NCBI GenBank assembly: GCA_036245525.1
Contig: BTPG01000004.1
Span: 157,791,559 to 157,855,558, forward strand
Length of the DNA stretch: 64,000 nucleotides
Source: Semisulcospira habei
Lineage: Eukaryota > Mollusca > Gastropoda > Semisulcospiridae
Direction: 5' to 3'
This document shows positions 54,745 to 64,000 of the stretch, piece by piece; the first letter of the stretch is position 1; the number at the start of each line of letters is the position of its first letter. The notes below the pieces were generated by a model. The model saw only the letters and a list, made by a program, of their open reading frames with translations, had not been told where the DNA came from and made no database searches. A program made the translations under genes and the position numbers.

Positions 54745-55660
54745 TTCTTCTCTGACAAATGCCCTTTGTGGTGCAGGGTCATACAGGTAATAAATTGGTG
54801 GATTACCGGGGACTATTTTTTTTTATATTGTGTACAGATGTAGACCAGATGGGGTCTGTTGCCCTGTGTCTGACGTCATTCTCGGCCTCTCCGGGTTGAT
54901 ATAAATATCTTACTTGTTTTGTAAATAAACTTGTGTCTGGCACTTTTGTTTTTATTTCTGACCCTGATGGCATTGTTTTCAATTTAATAGCATCAGCAGT
55001 CTTTACATGGCCTTCATTATTCATTGCTTTTATCACATGTGGCAATCTTTTTACCCACTCAGTGTTACGTGCATCATGCATGAGTTCCTTAGAATACTGG
55101 TAACTGAAAAGTCTCTCTGATAATTGCTTATTGAAGTTCTCAACAATTGCCTGTGATCTGTGTACGCCAGGAATGCCTCGCCGCACTAGCACATTATGCT
55201 TTGCAAATAACTGATTAACAGCACCTTTGAATTCTGATCCGTCATCAACCTGCACTAGTCTGGAAAATTTTAAAGGGCCTCGGCTATATATTTTTGATAA
55301 TGCTGTGGCTACTGTTGAGGCGTTCTTGTCAGTTATGGGTTCAGCATCTTTGTACCTTGAAGCTATGTCGACAACTGTTAATGCATATTTGTATCGTTTT
55401 TTTCTTATTGTGTCATGTGGTAGAAACAAGAGGTCCATTTGATGCGTGTCATTTGGTATAGTGTTTACAAAATGTGGTCTTGTTATTTTTCTTGGTGCAG
55501 GGAGATATATTTGCCATATAGATTGTTTTTGCAGCCACTGTTTTATCTCATTGAGTGTGACATCCCCACCCATGGCTGCATGTAATTTTTCTATTGCAGT
55601 CTTTCCTTTCCAGTAGCCAATTGGGGAGTAATATATTTTTGATAGTTTAATGTCTGTCAT
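54700..55660 (-). pseudogene. Retroviral-type integrase (rve, D,D-35-E), C-terminal frameshift
   Basis: From the ATG at 55,660 ('MTDIKLSKIYYSPIGYWKGK') the protein has a small N-terminal helical domain ('AAMGGDVTLNEIKQWL') and a full rve core: D76 in 'THQMDLLFLP', D139 in 'LVQVDDGSEF', E174 in 'SQAIVENFNKQLSE', with 34 residues between D139 and E174, the classical D,D-35-E spacing. It would cut and join element ends to host DNA. The frame stops at 54,803, just after a 9-T run (+ strand 54,816-54,824). Past this run another frame holds a typical integrase C-terminal stretch ('YLYDPAPQRAFVREEL') ending at 54,700, so one indel in the homopolymer truncates the SH3-like end. The restored end would overlap the polymerase gene tail-to-tail by about 45 bases. 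The upstream gene's stop (55,647) overlaps this start by 14 bases. Confidence 0.88.
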
Positions 55661-56078
55661 TTTTTCTAGCAATGAAAACTCCTGTAAAATAAACAAATGT
55701 CATTCCCACTAGAACAAAGATTATCTCCCCGTTTCTTTGTTCTGGACTGGGTTGATAATAGTCACTTAGTTTTGGTTTTGGGATAGACATGTCTTCACCC
55801 GTGACAAGATAGTATTCCCTGATTGCGTCATTGACATTAGAAAATGTATGCTGTGCGTGACCTTCAAGCCTGAGTTTCTCATTGATGAAATCAAGTTTTT
55901 CTATTCTTTGTTTTTCATACTCCTGCTGTGCTTGTGCTAATTTTTCTGACGCCTCATTGTGTCGTCTCATCTCCAGAGCATATTCTTCTCTGCCCATTTT
56001 TGAAAACAGATAATTTGATCCACTAAATGCCAGGGCGTTGACAACGGCACCACCCACAATAACAGCTAGTGTCGCCAT
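55647..56078 (-). CDS. Polinton-type small membrane protein, 143 residues
   Basis: Intact. Residues 3-22 form a hydrophobic helix ('LAVIVGGAVVNALAFSGSNY'), residues 30-75 a charged coiled-coil-like helix ('AQAQQEYEKQRIEKLDFINE'), then a conserved 'VNDAIREYY' and 'KLSDYYQPSPEQRNGE', and a C-terminal membrane helix ('IIFVLVGMTFVYFTGVF', ~118-135). From memory this layout defines an uncharacterised family recurring in cnidarian and mollusc genomes with Polinton-type genes. Two membrane segments around a helical rod suggest a virion membrane or spike component, which is inference. It overlaps the integrase start by 14 bases and starts 12 bases after the preceding stop. Confidence 0.75.
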   Translation of the reverse strand: MATLAVIVGGAVVNALAFSGSNYLFSKMGREEYALEMRRHNEASEKLAQAQQEYEKQRIEKLDFINEKLRLEGHAQHTFSNVNDAIREYYLVTGEDMSIPKPKLSDYYQPSPEQRNGEIIFVLVGMTFVYFTGVFIARKNDRH

Positions 56079-56089
56079 AATATTTTTAT

Positions 56090-56320
56090 TTACATAGATA
56101 TATTTTCGGGAATAATTCCTTGCTTGACGAGAAAGTCTTTTGTAGCAATCGACGCTGTTACAACTGCAACTAACTTTGCACTGTCTTCGAAGTCTAATCT
56201 ACTCACGTCTGCTGATTTCATTTTGAGTAGACTTTTTCCCAACATAGAATATGCTACAGCTAGTCCGCTTATCACGGCAGAATGATAGACAAGGTTCGTT
56301 AAGTTCTTTGTGTCACTCAT
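56090..56320 (-). CDS. Polinton-type small membrane protein, 76 residues
   Basis: Intact. 'NLVYHSAVISGLAVAYSMLG' and 'SAKLVAVVTASIATKDFLV' give two moderately hydrophobic helices; the end 'KQGIIPENISM' looks conserved from memory with a family found beside the 143-residue protein in cnidarian elements. Preceded by the start motif 'ttattgcattagaaa'. Small size and two helices suggest a holin-like or virion membrane protein, but no function is known. Confidence 0.72.
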   Translation of the reverse strand: MSDTKNLTNLVYHSAVISGLAVAYSMLGKSLLKMKSADVSRLDFEDSAKLVAVVTASIATKDFLVKQGIIPENISM

Positions 56321-56355
56321 TTTCTAATGCAATAAAATTAAAATAATATTTTTAT

Positions 56356-56810
56356 TTATTGCATGAAAAATGGATCGTAGGGTTTTGACGTTGCTGGTAA
56401 TGTGGCGACTTCTGGTTTTGTTTTTGGAGTGTCTAATTTTTTGGTCACTGTTTGAGTGTGGGGTTTGTATTTTTTCCATAGCCTGTAGCCTACGTAACCA
56501 AATCCTACAACAAATCCACCAAATATATATTTTGTTGTTCCGGGTTCGGGATTAGACTTAGTTAGTCTTCCACTTTGATGAGGGGGTGATTGTGTTGGTA
56601 TTGATGACCCTGACGGTAGTGACACTGGTGTAGAGTTGGGTCAGTTACATAAGCCTTTTCTGTTAATGCCTGAAGCTGTAATTTTTTTTGTCTGTTATAT
56701 TCAGCTAATCTTTTTCCTGCCTCTACCCTTCCTGGACTTTTAGTCTTAGTCACCGTTGAAACCTGTGTCAAAACAGGGTTCGGTTGTGGAGTCGTCTGGG
56801 TCTCGTCCAT
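56356..56810 (-). pseudogene. Polinton-type single-pass membrane protein, one frameshift
   Basis: The N-terminal frame from 56,810 has a Thr/Pro-rich start ('MDETQTTPQPNPVLTQ') and a basic segment 'RVEAGKRLAEYNRQKKLQLQ'. An indel near 56,636-56,642 moves the rest to another frame, which holds a Ser/Pro-rich linker, a membrane helix ('YIFGGFVVGFGYVGYRLW') and ends '...SKPYDPFFMQ' at 56,356. The order (basic AGKRLAxxN motif, linker, one membrane helix) matches from memory small proteins of related elements. Its start lies inside the 3' end of the preceding gene (65-base overlap). Confidence 0.65.
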
Positions 56811-57267
56811 TTTCTTCTGCAGAAAAATTTATTTTGGAGAAATCAATATGACTCCCGTTAACAAGTAAGGTTACCACAGGTGCAAGGTAATTTCCAAACT
56901 TGTTAAACATGACACATGCTAATTTGCCAATTGAACTTGAAACAATCGGGTTGCTTTCAAGGTCGTGTGATAGACTGTCACTATCCACAGTTAGGAAGTG
57001 ACTCACTGCTTTTGAGTATAGGCATACAAGAGATCGACTCAAATCACGAGTCATTAGTGAAGCGATATGATTTTCATATTTAGAATGTAGTTTAATTAAT
57101 TCGTCGGGTGAGAGGGATTCTATATCTTCTGTCATGTACTGTTTTCCGAGATAAGTTTTGGACTTCCCTGAAACAATCACAGACAAAAGACGCTGTTTTT
57201 TAGAGTCTAAGTCTTTGTTTTCTACAGCATTGATATCGTTTAGAAGAAGTAATTCGTCCGGATTCAT
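56746..57267 (-). CDS. Polinton-type protein of unknown function, 173 residues
   Basis: Intact and first of the leftward gene series. It is mostly helical: 'MTEDIESLSPDELIKLHSKY', 'NHIASLMTRDLSRSLVCLYS', 'AVSHFLTVDSDSLSHDLESN', then 'NYLAPVVTLLVNGSHI', a short hydrophobic helix, and an acidic tail. From memory the pattern 'SxDEIxxLxxRYE...LY.RAVS..LPID' occurs in a recurrent family in cnidarian elements next to the same neighbours. No function is known. The following gene starts 65 bases before its stop. Confidence 0.7.
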   Translation of the reverse strand: MNPDELLLLNDINAVENKDLDSKKQRLLSVIVSGKSKTYLGKQYMTEDIESLSPDELIKLHSKYENHIASLMTRDLSRSLVCLYSKAVSHFLTVDSDSLSHDLESNPIVSSSIGKLACVMFNKFGNYLAPVVTLLVNGSHIDFSKINFSAEENGRDPDDSTTEPCFDTGFNGD

Positions 57268-57388
57268 TTTATAATAAAAAATATTAATTTATTACTTTTA
57301 ATTAAAGTCAATAAACTACGCATTTCAGAATGAACACGCATACATCGTTGATATACTGTTTAGCTCGGGTGCTGAGGTCAATGCTTAT

Positions 57389-57597
57389 AGAGAAGGAACA
57401 ATGTATTTTCCAAAAGAACCAAATTTATTTACGCCGCATTGACAAACTTGCGTTTATTTGAAATCACTGGGGTGAATTAAAGATGGGGTGGCGGTCGCGT
57501 AGTAAATAAAGGGGACATTGTCAAAATGTCGCGATTTTTGTGACTAATGCGGCGTTAATGAATTTGGTGCTTTTGGAAAATACATTGTTCCTTCTCT
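57389..57597. mobile_element. MITE-like element with ~58-bp inverted repeats
   Basis: The arm 'agagaaggaacaatgtattt' onward (57,389-57,446) is mirrored at 57,535-57,597 with a handful of differences, ending 'cattgttccttctct'. The inner 88 bases have no coding capacity. No clear target-site duplication is seen. It lies between the Polinton-type genes and the satellite, and its AG...CT ends also resemble Polinton termini, so a relation to the element's end cannot be excluded. Confidence 0.7.
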
Positions 57598-57600
57598 TTC

Positions 57601-60600
57601 AAGTGGCTAATACACTGACATGTAATATATTACACATAGGTCTAGTCAAGGCGGATTGTGTGTAGGTTTCCAGTGGCTAATACACTGGCATGGAATATAT
57701 TACACACTGGTCTAGTGGAGGCGGATTGTGTGTATGTTTCCAATGGCTAATGACAGGTAATATATTACACACAGGTCTAGTGGAGGCAGATTGTGCGTAG
57801 GTTTCCAATTCCTAATAAACTGACATGTAATATATTACACACGTGTCTAGTGGAGGCGGATTGTGTGTAGGTTTCCAGTGGCTAATAAACTGACATGTAA
57901 TATATTACAGACAGGTCTAGCGGAGGCGGATTGTGTGTTGGTTTCCAATGGCTAAAAAACTGACAAGTAATAGATTACACAGGTCAAGTGGAGGCGGATT
58001 GTGTGTAGGTTTTCAGTGGCTAATAAACTGACATGTAATATATTACACACAGGTCTAGTGTAGGCAGATTGTGTGTAGGTTTCCAATGGCTAATAAACTG
58101 ACATGTAATATATGTTACAGGTCTAGCGGAGGAGGATTGTGTGTAGGTTTCCAATGGCTAATAAACTGACTTGTAATATATTACACACAAGACTATTGGA
58201 GTCGGATTGTGTGTAGGTTTCCAATGGCTAATAAACAGACATGTAATATATTATACACAGGTCTAGTGGAGGCGGATTGTGTGTAGGTTTCCAATGGCTA
58301 ATAAACTGACATGTAATATATTACACACAGGTCTAGTGGAGGCGGATTGTGTGTAGGTTTCCAATGGCTAACAAACTGACATGTAATATATTACACACAG
58401 GTCTAGTGGAGGCGGATTGTTTGTACGTTTCCAGTGGCTAATGACATGTAATATATTACACACAGGTCTAGTGGAGGCGGATTGTGTGTAGGTTTACAAT
58501 GGTTAATAAACTGACATGTAATATATTACACACGAGTCTAGTTGAGTCATATTGTTTGTAGGTTTCCAGTGGCTAATAATCTGACATGTAATATATTACA
58601 CACAGTTGTAGTGTAGGCAGATTGTGTGTAGGTTTCCAGTGGCTAATATACTGACATGTAATATATTACAGAGGTCTAGTGGAGGAGGATTGTGTGTAGG
58701 TTTCCAATGGCTAATAAACTGACATTAATATATTACACACAGGTCTAGTGGAGTCGAATTATGTGTAGGTTTCAAATAGCTAATTAACTAACATGTAATA
58801 TATTACACACAGGTCTAGTGGAGGCGGATTGTGTGTAGGTTTCCAAAGGCTAATAAACTGACATGTAGTATATTACACACAGGTCTAGTGGAGGCGGATT
58901 GTGTGTAGGTTTCCAATGGCTAATAAATTGACATGAATTATACTACACACAGGTCTAGTGGAGGCGGATTGTGTGTAGTTTTCCAATGGCGATTAAACTG
59001 ACATGTAATATATTACACACAGGACTAGTGGAATCAGATTGTGTGTAGGTTTACAATTTCTAATAATCTGACATGTAATATTACACACAGGTCTAGTGGA
59101 GGCGGATTGTGTGTATGTTTCCAATGGCTAATAAACTGACATGTAATGTATTACACACAGGTCTAGTGGAGGCGGATTGTGTGTAGGTTTCCAATGGCTA
59201 ATAAACTGACATGTAATATATTACACACAGGTCTAGTGGAAGCAGATTGTGTGTAGGTTTCCAATGGCTAATAAACTGACATGTAATATATCACACACAG
59301 GTCTAGTGGAGGCGGATTGTGTGTAGGTTTCCAGTGGCTAATAAACTGACATGTAATATATTACACACAGGTCTAGTGAAGGCGGATTGTGTGTAGGTTT
59401 GCAGGGGCTAATAAACTGACATATAATATATTACACACAGGTCTAGTGGAGGCGGATTGTTTGTAGGTTTCCAATGGCTAATAATCTGACATGTAATATA
59501 TTAAACAGGTCTAGTGGAGGCAGATTGTGTGTAGGTTTCCAATGGCTAATAAACTGACATGTTATATATTACACACAGGTCTAGTGGAGGCGGATTGTGT
59601 GTAGTTTTCCAAAGGCTAATAAAGTGACATGTAATAATTTATACACAGGTCTAGTAGAGGAGGATTGTGTGTAGGTTTCCAATGGCTCTTAAATTGACAT
59701 GTAATATACTACACACAGGTCTAGTGGAGGCGGATTGTGTGTAGGTTTCCAATGGCTAATAAACTGAATTGTAATATATTACACACAGGTCTAATTCACG
59801 CGGATTGTGTGTAGGTTTGTAATTTGTAATAATCTGACATGTAATATATTACACACAGGTCTAGTGAAGGCGGATTGTGTGTAGGTTTCCAATGGCTAGT
59901 AAACTGACATGTAATATATTACACACAGGTCTAGTGGAGGCGGATTGTGTGTAGGTTTCCACTGGCTAATAAACTGACATGTAATATATTACACACAGGT
60001 CTAGTGGAGGCGGATTGTGTGTAGGTTTCCAATGGCTAATAACCTGACATGTAAAATATTACACACAGGTCTAGTGGAGTCGAAATGTTTTTAGGTTTCC
60101 AGTGGCTAATAAACTGATTTGTAATATATTACACAGGTCAACTGGAGGCGGATTGTGTGTAGGTTTCCAATGGCTAATAAACTGACATGATATATAATAC
60201 ACACAGGTCTAGTGGAGGAGAATTGTGTGTAGGTTTCCATTGGCTAATAAACTGACATGTAATATGTTACACACAGGTCTAGTGGAGGCGGATTGTTTTT
60301 AGGGTTCCACTGCCTAATAAAATGACATGTAATATATTACACACAGGTCTAGTGGAGGCGGATTGTTTTTAGGGTTCCAGTGCCTAATAAAATGACATAA
60401 AATATATTACACAGGTCTAGTGGAAGCGGATTGTGTGTAGGATTACAATGGCTAATAAACTGACAATGGAATATATTACACATAAGTCTAGTGGAGGCAG
60501 ATTGTGTGTAAGTTTCCAATGGCTAATAAAGTAATATATTACACACAGGTCTAGGGGAGGAGGATTGTGTGTAGGTCTCCAATGGCTAATAAACTGACAT

Positions 60601-63600
60601 GTAAGATATTACACACAGGTCTAGTGGAGGCGGATTGTGTATAGGTTTCCAGTGGCTAATACACTGACATGTAATATATTACACACATGCCTAGGGGAGG
60701 CAGAGTGTGTGTAGGTTTCAAATGGCTATTAAACTGACATGAAATATATTACACACAGGTCTAGTGGAGGCAGATTGTGTATAGGTTTATAACGGCTAAT
60801 AAACTGACATGTAATATATTACACACAGGTCTAGTGGTGGCGGATTGTGTGTAGGTTTCCAGTGGCTAATACACTGACATGTAATATATTACAAACAGGT
60901 CTAGTGGAGTCGGATTGTGTGTAGGTTTCCAATGGCTAATAACATGACATGTAAAATATTACACAGGTCAACTGGAGGCGGATTGTGTGTAGGTTTCCAA
61001 TGGCAAATAAACTGACATGATATATAATACACACAGGTCTAGTGGAGGAGAATTGTGTGTAGGTTTCCATTGGCTAATAAACTGACATGTAATATGTTAC
61101 ACACAGGTCTAGTGGAGGCGGATTGTTTTTAGGGTTCCAGTGCCTAATAAAATGACATAAAATATATTACACAGGTCTAGTGGAGGCGGATTGTGTGTAG
61201 GATTACAATGGCTAATAAACTGACAATGGAATATATTACACATAAGTCTAGTGGAGGCAGATTGTGTGTAAGTTTCCAATGGCTAATAAAGTAATATATT
61301 ACACACAGGTCTAGGGGAGGAGGATTGTGTGTAGGTCTCCAATGGCTAATAAACTGACATGTAAGATATTACACACAGGTCTAGTGGAGGCGGATTGTGT
61401 ATAGGTTTCCAGTGGCTAATACACTGACATGTAATATATTACACACAGGTCTAGGGGAGGCAGAATGTGTGTAGGTTTCAAATGGCTATTAAACTGACAT
61501 GAAATATATTACACACAGGTCTAGTGGAGGCGGATTGTGTGTAGGTTTCCAGTGGCTAATACACTGACATGTAATATATTACACACAGGTCTAGTGGAGG
61601 CGGATTGTGTGTAGGTTTCCAGCTGCTAATACACTGATTTGTAATTTATAGGTCTAGTGGAGGCGGATTGTGTGTATGTTTCGAATGGCTAATACTCTAA
61701 AATGTAATATATTACACACAGGTCTAGTGGAGGCAGATTGTGTGTAGGTTTCCAATGCCTAATAAACTGACATGTAATATATTACACACAGGTCTAGTGG
61801 AGGCGGATTGTGTGTAGGTTTTCAATGGCTAATAAACTGACATGTAATATATTTCACATATGTCTAGTGGAGGCGGATTGTGTGTAGGTTTCCAATGGCT
61901 AAAAAACAGACATGTAATATATTACACACATGTCTAGTGGAGGCGGATTATGTGTAGGTTTCCAGTGGCTAATAAACTGACATGTTATATATTACAAACA
62001 GGTCTAGTGGAGGTGGATTGTGCGTAGGTTTCCAGTGGCTAATACACTGACATGTAATATATTACACACAGGTCTAGTGGAGGCGAATTGTGTGTAGGTT
62101 TCCAATGGCTAATACTCTGACATGTAATATATTACATACAGGTCTTTTGGAGGCGGATTGTGTGTACGTTTCCAATGGCTAATACACTGACATGTAATAT
62201 ATTACACACAGGTCTTGTGGAGGCGGATTGTGTGTAGGTTTTCAGTGGCTAATACACTGGCATGGAATATATTACACACAGGTCTAGTGGAGGCGGATTG
62301 TGTGTACGTTTCCAATGGCTAATAAACTGACATGTAATATATTACACACAGGTCTAGTGGAGGCGGATTGTGTGTAGGTTTCCAATGGCTAATAAACTGA
62401 CGTGTAATATATTACACACAGGTTTAGTTCACGCGGATTGTGTGTAGGTTTGTAATTTGTAATAATCTGACATGTAATATATTACAAACAGGTCTATTGG
62501 AGGCGGATAGTGTGTAGGTTTCCAATGGCTAGTAAACTGACATGTAATATATTACACACAGGTCTAGTGGAGGCGGATTGTGTGTAGGTTTCCACTGGCT
62601 AATAAACTGACATGTAATATATTACACACAGGTCTATTGGAGGCAGATTGTGTGTAGGTTTCCAATGGCTAATAACCTGACATGTAAAATATTACACTCA
62701 GGTCTAGTGGAGTCAAAATGTTTTTAGGTTTCCAGTGGCTAATAAACTGATATGTAATATATTACACAGGTCTAGTGGAGGCGGATTGTGTGTAGGTTTC
62801 TATTGGCTATTACACTGACATGTAATATATTATACAGGTCTACTGGAGGCGGATTGTGTATAGGTTTTCATTGCCTAATAAACTGACATGATATATAATA
62901 CACACAGGTCTAGTGGAGGAGGATTGATGTAGGTTTCCATTTTCCATTGGCTAATAGACTGACATGTAATATGTTACACACAGGTCTAGTGGAGGCGGAT
63001 TGTGTGTAGGGTTCCAGTGCCTAATAAACTGACATAAAATATATTACACAGGTCTAGTGGAGGCGGATTGTGTGTAGGTTTACAATGGCTAATAAACTGA
63101 CAATGGAATATATTACACATAGGTCTAGTGGAGGCAGATTGTGTGTAGGTTTCCAATGGCTAATAAACTGACATGTAATATATTACACACAGGTCTAGTG
63201 AAGATTGTGTGTAGGTCTCCAATGGCTAATAAACTGACATATAATATATTACACACAGGTCTAGTGGAGGCGGATTGTGTATTGGTTTCCAGTGGCTAAT
63301 ACACTGACATGTAATATACAGACACAGGTCTAGGGGAGGCAGAGTGTGTGTAGGTTTGAAATGTCTATTAAACTGACATGAAATATATTACACACAGGTC
63401 TAGTGGAATCAGATTGTGTATAGGTTTATAACGGCTAATAAACTGACATGTAATATATTACACACAGGTCTAGTGGAGGCGAATTGTGTGTAGGTTTCCA
63501 GTGGCTAATACACTGACATGTAATATATTACACACAGTTCTAGTGGAGGCGGATTGTGTGTATGTTTCGAATGGCTAATACTCTGACATGTAATATATTA

Positions 63601-64000
63601 CACACAGGTCTAGTGGAGGCAGATTGTGTGTAGGTTTCCAATGCCTAATAAACTGACATGTAATATATTACACACAGGTCTAGTGGAGGCGGATTGTGTG
63701 TAGGTTTCCAATGGCTAATAAACTGACATGTAATATATTACACACAGGTCTAGTGTAGGCCGATTGTGTGTAGGTTTCCAATGGCTAATAAACTGACATT
63801 TAATATATTACACAGGTCTATTGGAGGAGGATTGTGTGTAGGTTTGCAATGGCTAATAAACTGACTTGTAATATATTACACACAGGTCTAGTGGAGGCGG
63901 ATTGTGTGTAGGTTTCCAATGGCTAATAAACAGACATGTAATATATTACACACAGTTCTAGTGGAGGCGGATTGTGTGTAGGTTTCCAATGGCTAATAAA
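57601..64000. repeat. 70-bp satellite array with higher-order repeats, runs off the window
   Basis: The unit is 'ggtctagtggaggcggattg' + 'tgtgtaggtttccaatggct' + 'aataaactga' + 'catgtaatatattacacaca' (70 bp), repeated about 90 times. Each consensus unit holds the 14-bp perfect palindrome TGTAATATATTACA. Distinctive variant units recur at fixed distances: 60,131 and 60,961 (830 bp), and 59,788/62,421, 60,081/62,714 and 60,691/63,330 (about 2,633-2,639 bp). Units near 57.6-58.6 kb are more irregular. No gene lies in the array. Confidence 0.97.

Larger units (their letters stand above)
48757..57270. mobile_element. Polinton/Maverick-type (adintovirus-like) element, right gene set
   Basis: An 8.5-kb compact block: - strand partial gene (48,955 leftward), then + strand capsid candidate, packaging ATPase, 110-residue protein and protein-primed DNA polymerase B; converging on these, - strand genes 57,267, 56,810, 56,320 and 56,078, then integrase. 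DNA polymerase B, retroviral-type integrase, A32-type ATPase and a jelly-roll-type capsid are the defining set of Polintons. No protease gene is recognised. The left end is cut off at 48,756 and no terminal inverted repeat is found; the right end is not defined beyond 57,270, though a MITE-like repeat starts at 57,389. Most genes are intact, so this is a relatively recent or conserved copy. Coding density and AT content differ from the surrounding LINE graveyard. Confidence 0.88.

Noticed and set aside
57601..64000. CRISPR-like array
   Set aside because: Units are directly head-to-tail with no unique spacers, the 70-bp period is a satellite, and the genome is eukaryotic.

Overview
The window looks like nuclear DNA of a marine mollusc, most likely a gastropod. 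The basis is the three C-terminal exons of an arginine-kinase-type phosphagen kinase (an invertebrate enzyme), many decayed non-LTR retrotransposons, abundant microsatellites and homopolymer runs, molluscan-style dispersed repeats and a long satellite. There is no bacterial gene organisation. Species-level assignment is inference.

Layout. 1-16.8 kb is repeat-rich and gene-poor: a degenerate dispersed repeat, poly-C/poly-G associated repeats, a tRNA-derived SINE head and a 195-bp (TA)n tract. 16.8-20 kb holds two truncated LINEs. 20.3-34.5 kb is the 3' part of the phosphagen kinase gene (exons 20333-20498, 22006-22186, 34329-34495; + strand). Its last intron (12.1 kb) contains a decayed Polinton/Maverick-type (adintovirus-like) fragment at about 22.86-28.34 kb, itself split by a CR1-like LINE, then a hairpin-bearing repeat array and a LINE ORF1 remnant with an SGNH esterase domain. 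37.3-48.8 kb is a nest of LINEs inserted in one another; for several insertions I can read the target-site duplications (TSDs) and the host reading frame resuming on the far side. 48.757-57.27 kb is a better preserved Polinton-type segment. 57.39-57.60 kb is a MITE-like inverted repeat, and from 57.6 kb to the window end runs a 70-bp satellite with higher-order structure.

The central biology is the Polinton-type material. The right segment (48.76-57.27 kb) encodes on the + strand a candidate double-jelly-roll capsid protein, an A32/FtsK-type packaging ATPase, a 110-residue protein and a protein-primed family-B DNA polymerase carrying an internal HNH/EndoVII-like zinc module. On the - strand it encodes a retroviral-type integrase (D,D-35-E) behind four small, tightly packed genes, some with membrane segments. 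The left segment (22.86-28.34 kb) encodes a different, non-overlapping set: a coiled-coil/membrane protein, a large Pro-rich membrane-tailed protein, a penton-type candidate and two further proteins. Together they look like two complementary halves of one element family, and several genes in both share an AT-rich start-proximal motif (TTTTGCAnAATAAAA-ATG type). The left half is heavily mutated. The right half has only one nonsense codon (polymerase), two frameshifts (integrase C-terminus and one small gene) and a lost left end that abuts a broken LINE.

I recognised families by eye and memory, without database searches; functional labels of the small genes are tentative.
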